Part shown: piece by piece, positions 56,845 through 64,000 of the stretch
Position numbering within the stretch: the stretch's first letter is position 1
Layout: each line of letters opens with the position of its first letter
DNA from: Phytopythium helicoides
Taxonomy: Eukaryota; Oomycota; Peronosporomycetes; Pythiales; Pythiaceae
Reading direction: 5' to 3'
Assembly: GCA_024867545.1 (NCBI GenBank)
Contig: JANFNE010000036.1
Location: 124,001 to 188,000, forward strand
Length of the DNA: 64,000 nt
Program-made: the position numbers and the translations under genes
The notes under the pieces: model-generated
Told to the model about the DNA's origin: nothing
Database searches by the model: none
What the model saw: only the letters and a program-made list of their open reading frames with translations

Positions 56845-58339
56845 TCAATCGGACGAAAGGTACACATGCTCCATGTCGTCCTCCTCGTAGCTTGACAAGA
56901 GCTGGTAACGCATGTCGTGTTGGATCTCGCGGATGTGGACGCGCTCGTAGACAATCACGGTCGCAACGACACATACGAACAATGCGACGCACAACAAGAT
57001 CTGGTGGCCCCACATGGAGAAGAACCCGATCATCCCGTACTCGCAGTATCGCTGAGCAGCGTGCGCCAATGTGTGCGACACATACTTGCACGACTGCGCA
57101 AGCTCCAGTGCTTCGATCAAAGAGGTCATTGTCTCCAGCTTTGCACCAATAGGGTTCAGAAACTCTTGCTTCATGCGAGCCCCGACTGCTCCGTGGCTCT
57201 CCGCATAGTGTTCAAACTGTTGGTGCAGCGAGCTCACAACTCCCTGGTGCGTCAACAAATCGGCTGTAGCATCCGCGAAGGGAAGTGTAGTCGCGTTTGC
57301 TGGGCAGGCAACATAATACTCGACCGTGGGCGTGGCGTCCAACAGAGTCAGCGTGCTGTTGAGTGGCGCTGCGCAAAAGTCAGCCGTCATCATCGTGGCC
57401 GCCAGGTACGCGCCAATGAGCGTGTGTGAGATAGGCACAACGCTCAAAATCACAATCACAGAGAAGCGCAGCGGTGCAACCATCGCCCAGCCGATGGACG
57501 CGATGGAGAGGAAGCTGGCAAGAGCGACAGCCAGAATTGCACCGTTGGTCGTTGACTTGAGCATGAAGTAGTCAAGCTCCCACTCTCGGGCCATATCCGA
57601 GTAGTTCGATGGCAGCAACGAGTCGGTCTGGTTGGCCAGCGCCGCGGCCGAGTTGCGCAGTCTGCGGAAGGTGTCCAAGCAGCGTTGAGTTGAGTCAGTC
57701 TGCACCAAGTAATCAAGGCACTGCGCTCTACGTACAGCACTGCCTGGCCCGAGAGCTGGAACGCCAGCGGCTCCGGGAGCTCGCTCTCGCTGAACGTGAT
57801 AAGGATCTCGTCAGCCAGCAGGCTCAGCTGCTTGCTCGCGTCCTGGCTCGCGTCAGCGACCGCGCGCGCGTCCGCGAAAAAGTCGCTCGTGTTGGTCATG
57901 GCGTCGCGCACGACGCCGGCGCTGTAGTCGATCTGCGCCTTCGCCCAGCAGCCCCGAGAGCGAGCTGATGGCCAGGAATGTCAGCAGAATCACAGCCGTG
58001 ATCTCGGTCGAGTTGGCCTCTGTCCGCGCTCGCCTGGCGAACGCTGCGCGTCGGCGAAAGCGAAGCGTTAGCGAGAACGAGGCGGGCGCTCGTCGCGGTT
58101 AGCCACGCACCGCTGCGGATGTTGAGGATGCAGCGGCGCACGCAGAGCACGACGAAGACAACGGCGCCGACGGCCAGCGAGCCCAGCAGCAGGTTGTGCA
58201 GGAACTGCAGGTACGAGGCGTCGCGCAGGTCGAAGGCGGCGCTGGGCGCTCCAAAGCGGTAGAACGAGTGGAAGAAGGTCACCAGCTCGCGCGCCACCTC
58301 CTTGTCGTAGTCCGCGGGCACCAGCCGCATGTCCGTCAT
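56845..58339 (-). CDS. Tweety-like multi-pass membrane protein, spliced, one frameshift
   Basis: Exon 1 (58111-58339) encodes MTDMRLVPADYDKEVAREL and the first hydrophobic helix (LLLGSLAVGAVVFVVLCV). Exon 2 starts at 58043 with a second helix (ITAVILLTFLAISSLSGLL); one extra base near 57947 breaks the frame before AQIDYSAGVVRDAMTNTSDF. After an intron at about 57675-57740 the last exon has LANQTDSLLPSNYSDMAREW, two more helices, a Cys-containing extracellular loop (CAAPLNSTLTLL...YYVACPANATTL), a last helix (ILLCVALFVCVVATVIVYER) and an acidic cytosolic end, EEDDMEHVYLSSD. Helix number and loop layout resemble Tweety-family membrane proteins; assignment by layout only. Confidence 0.5.
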
Positions 58340-58731
58340 GGCCGAGGATCCGCCTGCTGATCGGGCGCTTCGCCTGGTAGTGAAGAAAAGGGGGCGGAGG
58401 AAGAAGCGAAAAAGGGAAAATTCCGAAATGTGGATCAATTTCAGAAAACCTCTTTCAAAGGTGACTCAAGGAGGCGAACGCTTCCGCATTGGCCTCTCGG
58501 ATGCTTGTGAACGACAACACGAGTCGGCTCGCACATGTTTCGTGAGGCCCAAAGCGTGGGCATCGTCGACGGCAGCGGGAGCATGGTAAAATAGGTGGGA
58601 GTCAGCTTTTGAAGAGGATGGAGGCACATTTTGGAAGTTTCCCCAACCGGGTGGGTTCAAGTTGAAGCGCCCGACCGACCGGCTCATGTGTATGACCCTG
58701 TCTACTACTAAATACATTATGGCGACGACTT
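58340..58731. other. Intergenic
   Basis: Promoter side of the Tweety-like gene and 3' side of the p25-alpha gene. No feature seen. Confidence 0.4.
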
Positions 58732-59951
58732 CTAGGTTCTCGTGCTCGTGGGGTCGACTGGTGCAGGTGGCGGCAGATCGGGTGGAGAGGCGCTGGGGCC
58801 AGGGAACAGGCGAGAGGCGGCGGACTTGGGCGGCGACGGCAGCGGCACGGCGTCAGAGGCAACCTCTTCGCGCTCTGCTCGCTTCTGCCACACAGCTTGC
58901 ACCTGACGTCAATGCATTTTGAATGAAAATGTTAGCTTGGCGCAAGGAGACGAGTCAAAAGCAGCAACAAATCACATCCAGACGCACCACTTTGCCGTCA
59001 GTGAACTCTAGGACGCACGGAAGTTGGGCGATGTGGGCTTCAAGGACTCGAGGCACGGACTGTTCCAACGGCTGATCGCAATAGCGTTGGAGTGCAAAAT
59101 TGTTAGCTGCAAGGGCGACCAGAAAAAAAAAAAAACTTGTGAAGGTGTTCGTCATACCATCTCGCCGAACTTCTGGATGGCAATCATGCCGAGCGCGTCG
59201 AGGAACCGCGTGTAATTGATGCGGCGCTCGCCCTTCTTCTTGGCCTTGACAAAAATGAGGTCCACGTCCGTCTTGGTGAACCGTGCGTCCAGCAGGTCTG
59301 GGCAGTCTCGGCACAACTTGGAAAAGTTGGCATTGTCTGCTCCACCACACTGCCGTTCAGTCAACCTGTTTCCCACGTACAGCAGCACGAATCCTACGCA
59401 CCCATGGTCCTCTCTCCAACTCCGCGCGCACCCGTGCGCCCAAAGCGGCAGTAGTAGTGAAACACAGCCTTGAGCAGCGTGTGCGGGTCGTTCGGGTCGC
59501 CCTTGAGCTTCTCCTGTGTCGCCGGCACCATGGACGCGGCGCGTCTGGGCGGGCTCTGCGCCGCACCATCACACTCCTTCGTCAGCGCTCCCTCTCAACA
59601 CTGCTTATCTATTCCTCCTGCCACGAACCATCGCGGGTACATCCTCCGCCGGGGTGGTCGGCGCCACCGCGATGCTCACTCTCGGCGACCTGTTCGATCC
59701 GCCAGCCCCTTGTGAGCCCTCCCCACCACCCAACCGATCCACCAATCCACTCACTGCGCGCGCTTGGTGCGCGGGTCCACGTCGTAGTTGAGGTTGGTGC
59801 GCATCATGTTGGACAAGCTGTGCACGTTCTGCTCGGAAATGTCGTGGCAGTCGAGCTCGAAGCGCTTGCGGTACACGCCAGTGTACGAGCGAGGGTCGTA
59901 CAGTCGCGAGTACACGTCGCGCCGCGCCGCCTGCTGCTCCGCCGCCTCCAT
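58732..59951 (-). CDS. p25-alpha/TPPP-like microtubule-associated protein, six exons, 253 aa
   Basis: Exons 59755-59951, 59641-59689, 59432-59513, 59158-59336, 58988-59071 and 58732-58902 have GT-AG borders and add to 762 nt in one frame. Residues about 84-165 are the p25-alpha core: HTLLKAVFHYYCRFGRTDNA, FSKLCRDCPDLLDARFTKTD, DLIFVKAKKKGERRINYTRF and LDALGMIAIQKFGEM. The motif RLYDPRSYTGVYRKRF, normally at the C-terminal end of TPPP (RLTD..YTG..K.RF), is here at residues 15-30, before the core. The tail is Pro-rich and ends DPTSTRT. TPPP proteins bundle microtubules and occur in flagellated organisms, which fits zoospore-forming oomycetes. Confidence 0.8.
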
Positions 59952-60513
59952 TTCGCCTGGCAAAACGCGCTCTCGTCACCTGCGGGGCCGCCGCGAGCGC
60001 GATAAGGCAGCAGGACGAGCGAGCCGCGCTTCTTCCAGGTGGCGATTGACGCTGGCGCTATCTTTGGATCGCCAGAATTCCAGGAGGAAAACGTCCAGTC
60101 CAGGAGGAGACCAGCGCGGGAGTTCTGGGTTTCGGACTGGAACTGGTCGTTCAGTACACTGTACAGTGTTGTCCGCCGCCGTGTCGTCGCGTTGTTGATG
60201 AGCTGCTTTGATTCGTGGGAGCAACTTCAATGCGGTCAAGTTGCGCGACTTGGGGACCTCCAGGCTCACCAAAGCATGGGAACGCTTGTTGCAGATCCAG
60301 CATCAGGTTGTTGGGGTCAAACACACCATGGCCGCCCATTATACTCTTTGCTCCGTGACAAAAATACTCCGTCGACAACGCTGAGGGGATAAATCCAGCG
60401 TTCCTGCAATCGCGGCACCATTGTCCTCGCTTGCTCCATCAGACACAGATTCTTGGGCGTTGGACGCATGCTCGTCTGGTAGCTCGTGGGTCACCTCGAG
60501 AGGGGCTAACAGG
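59952..60513. other. Divergent intergenic region
   Basis: Between the p25-alpha gene and the coiled-coil gene, which point apart; both may be flagellar. No further feature seen. Confidence 0.4.
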
Positions 60514-62363
60514 ATGAGCAATTCCAATGGCGTCTTCAGCCCGCGATCGAGCAGCACAGGCCCTGCAGGCTCCATGACGGGCGGCCCTGGGTCTTCGACG
60601 AAAAATCGGTATCACCTCACAAGCAGCAGTGGGGAGCCGCACACCGCGGGTCTTTCCGCCCGATGTCCAGTCAATTCCACTGAGTCCGTCCAAGCTCGAG
60701 AGCCCGCTCTTCCGCGAGCGCGTAACTACTCTCATGCAGCAAGGGAGATGCATACGCCAAGAAATTGGATGCGGAACGCCGGCGCTCTCGGGATCTTGAC
60801 GCAGTACTATCGAGGCTTCGATCGGAGCACCAGCAAACACACCGATCTCTCTGCAGTGCCACCAATGCTCAGCAACAAAAAGGCGTGTTTACAGCTCCGA
60901 ACGCTAGCAGCGTCAACAAAGGCAGCGATTTAGAGCCCGGTGCAATGCCGCCATTGCGAACACTGGAGAACCGCCTTGACAAGGTCTTGACGCGGTACAA
61001 CGAAGTTTGTAACGCCAACAAGCAACTTCGGGACGAGATCCAATCTCTGCGGCGTGAAAAAGTGCAGCAGCAGCAAGTTCACGATAAACTCGAGCGAGAA
61101 ACGCACTCAAAGGCCAGCGAAATCGCCAAAGTCACAGGCGGCTGCTCAAGCTGCGAGTGATGCTCGTGATCGAGCCATGAGGCAAATAGAGGGTCTCCGA
61201 TCCCAGCTCGACGAGGATGGAGCAGACTTTGAATCTGGGTGGCAAGAACGCGCCGTCCAACTCGAGCAGGATCGTGCTGGAATCGCGATATACCTCGATT
61301 GCGGACCCCCAAGCCAAAGTCACGCCCGCACTTACTTGCTTCACCATCACCAGGAACTTTATTGTCGCCTTCACCAAACCAGCCCTCTGATGGGGCGGAA
61401 TGACGGCAGCACAAGCGCGAGCAGCAGCATAGCAGGTTTCAAGTTGTTGTCTACTCCTGAAATGAAGCTTGCGCGACGAAACAATCAAGAACGTATGGTT
61501 GCTGAATGAAAAAGAGAGCGATTTACGGCGACAGAGCGAGCGGCTACGAACTGCAGAGGAAGGGACTCGCCAAAATCAAGGCTAAAACAGGCATCAATGA
61601 TGCCGACGAGCTTGCTCGAGCTCTGCTCGCGGCGGAAGAAAAGAACTTTTCGCTTTTCAACATGATCAATGAGCTCAACACGGAGATGGAGGCGGTTGAG
61701 GTCGAGAATAACGCTCTTGAAGAGTTGGTGGCACAATGCCGTGGCTCTGGAAGAAGTAGCGACTCCTACCGCAAAGAGCTCAAGCAGAGGCTGGAAGATC
61801 AGATCCACAAGTCGAAGCAGAAGGTCTCATTCCTCGAAGCGCGTCACACCGAGGCGACGGATGGCATGGAGGCAATGAAAGCTGGAGCCATGAGCATCTT
61901 CCACAAGATTGGACAGAATGATGAAGCGTTTGCTCAGCAACTTGCGGCTCACGGTCTTACGGACGTCACACTTGCCAAGATGCTTGGAATCATCGAGCAG
62001 CGCGTGAGCGAGCTCGTAGACATGCACAATCTCACAACGTCCGGGACGACCACCGTTGCAAACGGAGCGCTCGCTGGTGGTTCTTCGGGTAGCCCGCATC
62101 ACCACGGAGGTAATGCGTCGTCAATGGAGGGTGGCGGATCACACCACAAGGGAAAGATGAAGCACGGACATCATGGAGGCGAGGCAGGAGGAACTGGGGG
62201 GTCTTTGCTGCGGCCGACACCGCCTACTGCCGACGACTTCAACGACTCGGACCCGGATGACGGAGATGACGTTGTGCGACCGTGCAAGATTGCCGAGATC
62301 CAAGAGAAGACGGCTGCAGCTGTCGGGCGCCGCAAGGAGAAACAGATCCGCTCCAAGCGTTAG
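60514..62363 (+). CDS. Coiled-coil protein, outer-dynein-arm docking complex-like (CCDC63/CCDC114/ODA1), frame broken
   Basis: Ser-rich start MSNSNGVFSPRSSSTGPAGS, then coiled coil: KKLDAERRRSRDLDAVLSRL, LRTLENRLDKVLTRYNEVCN, LRDEIQSLRREKVQQQQVHD, SDARDRAMRQIEGLRSQLDE and, after several frame changes, the clean last part from 61506 (ASGYELQRKGLAKIKAKTGI, FSLFNMINELNTEMEAVEVE, VSFLEARHTEATDGMEAMKA). A His/Gly linker and an acidic end (DDFNDSDPDDGDDVV) follow. The order and the FSLFNMINELN..IE motif are those of ODA docking proteins that attach dynein arms to doublet microtubules. The frame changes near 60690, 60752, 61130, 61270-61500 and 61503 by small indels. Confidence 0.65.
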
Positions 62364-62631
62364 CAGGGTAGTGAGCACCATGGTAGAAGATAAAGTATCA
62401 ATGCATCAACACAAAGCCAAAGCCAAAGGTATTCAATCGCCCCAAGGAGTAACACAACACAGAAAAGGTTGAGAACTTCGCCGAGCGCCAGCAGCGACCG
62501 TACTGTATTCTTGATGACCAGTCTACATAATCGTCATGCACCTTGGTGCATCACGAGTCTACATGGAGGCTTTCCGCTGAAAGACCGTCGTAGTGTTGCC
62601 CTCACTATCACCCGTGAGGCTGTCGTCCTCG
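62364..62631. other. Convergent 3' region
   Basis: Between two converging genes; nothing else seen. Confidence 0.4.
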
Positions 62632-63723
62632 TCAGGCCACCTGGACGTGCTCGAGCGGGACGGCGAGCGTTGGGACCTCACCCAGGTCCTCGGAAATGTC
62701 GACACCGTAGAAGTCCCAGATGGTCTTAGCAGATACCTTGACGTCCTTGTTGTTGATGTCGTGCAGGTAAGCGTCCTGCGTGAACCAGAAGAGCGGAACG
62801 ATGTAGAGCGCCGAGAAGACGTCGAGCGTGTAGTGCTTGCGCGATGCGACGATGAGGAACGCGATGGCGATCTGGATGCACACCATCACCGTCATTCCGT
62901 ACTTGTTGGGCCAGTACTTCCACACGCCGAGGATGAACGACATGGTGTAGATGGTGTGTGAGCTGAACATGAGGTCACCGCAGCCGTTGAGCGAGTCAAG
63001 GTTGGTGAAGAACTCGCCCGTGGTCGGCGGGTTGAAGTCCGGGTTGGGCACGACACACGGCACCGTGTCGTCGGGGTTCTCGGCCACGCAGGTCGCGTTA
63101 AACTTGAGCTCGCAGTGGGCGGCGGGCGACGGCAGTGTCGTGACGAGGAACGAGATGATGCGGAACACGAGGCAGATACTGATGTGAAGCAGCAGACGCT
63201 TGCCCACGATCACAATGTACCGCGGCTTCTCCGGGTTGGTGCGGAAGAGCGCGATCGACGCGATCAGCAGCAGCGCCGGCGCGAACACGCCGGCGAAGAC
63301 CAGGATGTCCGAGGCCGAGGCGGCTGTGCCACTGTCGGAGCAAGCAAGGAGGACTCGTTAGAGGACATGCGAGGCGGAGGAGCGGCGCTTTTTTTTTTCA
63401 GGGAGGTCAACTCACGTGAGCTCGGGCATGAGCGCGTAGCCGACGTCGTGCAGCGTGTAACGCTGCTCCACGGTCAGCACGTTGCCCTGGATCCAGTACG
63501 CGAGGTTGTGGAAGATGGCGTGCGCGTCTGCGGAGGCGAGCAGGTCCACCAGGTCAGCCCTCACTCCGCGTCACCAAGGGCGGCCGGCGGCCGGCCACGT
63601 ACACTGCATGATGACGCATGGCAGGATGATCTTCCACTCCTTCTTGAGCAGCTGCAGCTCGATGCGCAGGTAGTTCTTGAGGTTCGGCACGTCGCGCAGC
63701 TGGAAGCGCTTCCAGGCGGCCAT
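62632..63723 (-). CDS. Sphingomyelin-synthase-like membrane enzyme (PAP2-type), three exons, 310 aa
   Basis: Exons 63603-63723, 63416-63527 and 62632-63331 join in phase with GT-AG borders. It starts MAAWKRFQLRDVPNLKNYLR. Several membrane helices follow, including ILVFAGVFAPALLLIASIAL and LLLHISICLVFRIISFLVTT. The catalytic motifs of the sphingomyelin/inositolphosphoryl-ceramide synthase group are visible: LNGCGDLMFSSHTIYTMSF (first His) and VASRKHYTLDVFSALYIVPL (second His and Asp). A luminal Cys-rich loop with an Asn-glycosylation site (CELKFNATCV) lies between. Transfers a phospho-headgroup to ceramide or a related lipid, probably in the Golgi or plasma membrane; which headgroup cannot be told. 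Confidence 0.8.
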
Positions 63724-64000
63724 GGCGGCGAGCGGAGGGCGGGCGGAGGGCGGCTTCGCCTCGCTTCGGCGAGCTCAGGAATGCGCCGCCACCCGAAGGA
63801 AGAGAGGCTGCCCGGCTAGCTGCCGCGGCGGTAGAGGTATCCTGTGTGAATGGATGAGATGTGTCATATGATTTCTTTAATTTGGAAGTAATCTAGTTTA
63901 AATTAGTTAGAATTCTACCTTTATCAAGTGTTGATTTGTTTTATATGATTTTAGGAGAGGACGGTCCCTTGTCGCAGTGATCGTTCTGAAAAATCCAAAA
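63724..64000. other. 5' flank of the lipid synthase gene
   Basis: GC-rich next to the gene, then AT-rich from 63850. No feature seen before the window ends. Confidence 0.4.

Overview
The window looks like nuclear DNA of an oomycete, probably a Pythium-like or Phytophthora-like species. Signs of this are WRKY19-type Cys/His repeat proteins with the C-x4-C...HGGG pattern, secreted intradiol-dioxygenase-like proteins in multiple copies, a SulP transporter joined to a cyclic-nucleotide-binding domain, a p25-alpha protein of flagellated cells, short GT-AG introns with CTAAC/CTAAT branch points, and promoter leaders resembling the oomycete initiator. I worked from the sequence alone, so the lineage is inferred.

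Layout. 0-15 kb holds the 5' tip of a DEAD-box helicase gene, a broken SulP transporter gene, a PDZ/coiled-coil gene, two WRKY19-like zinc-finger genes around a small five-exon gene of unknown function, and a four-exon gene with a Q-rich tail. 15.6-18.3 kb is a decayed Fanzor element (RNA-guided nuclease, TnpB/RuvC family). Its 5' end abuts, and apparently terminates, the reading frame of the neighbouring gene. 18-34 kb carries housekeeping genes: enoyl-CoA isomerase and aspartate-semialdehyde dehydrogenase (divergent pair), an LRR protein, a DDX3/Ded1 helicase and an NPC1-like sterol transporter.

33.7-51.6 kb is a large inverted duplication. Gene order in the left arm is secreted 2OG-oxygenase-like protein, Arf-like GTPase, intradiol dioxygenase, aldo/keto reductase, intradiol dioxygenase, all on the minus strand. 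The right arm is its mirror on the plus strand, around a spacer of about 1 kb. A fifth dioxygenase copy lies just outside at 52.7-54.0 kb. Coding cores are nearly identical, while signal peptides, C-terminal tails and many intergenic stretches differ, which suggests gene conversion.

54.1-56.8 kb is a second Fanzor element, with an intact 659-codon frame and all three expected RuvC acidic residues (D413, E573, D630). Comparing the two copies fixes the element ends to the base, shows no terminal inverted repeat or target duplication, and exposes a conserved structured segment of 119 bp after the stop codon where the guide RNA scaffold is expected. 56.8-64 kb holds a Tweety-like membrane protein, a six-exon p25-alpha/TPPP-like gene, a frame-broken outer-dynein-arm-docking-like coiled-coil gene and a sphingomyelin-synthase-like gene.

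Several conserved genes (SulP, both WRKY19-like genes, NPC1, Tweety-like, coiled-coil) show clusters of single-base indels while others are clean. Some of these may be assembly errors, so the word pseudogene is used sparingly. Splice models were checked for GT-AG and phase by hand; positions may be off by a base in places.
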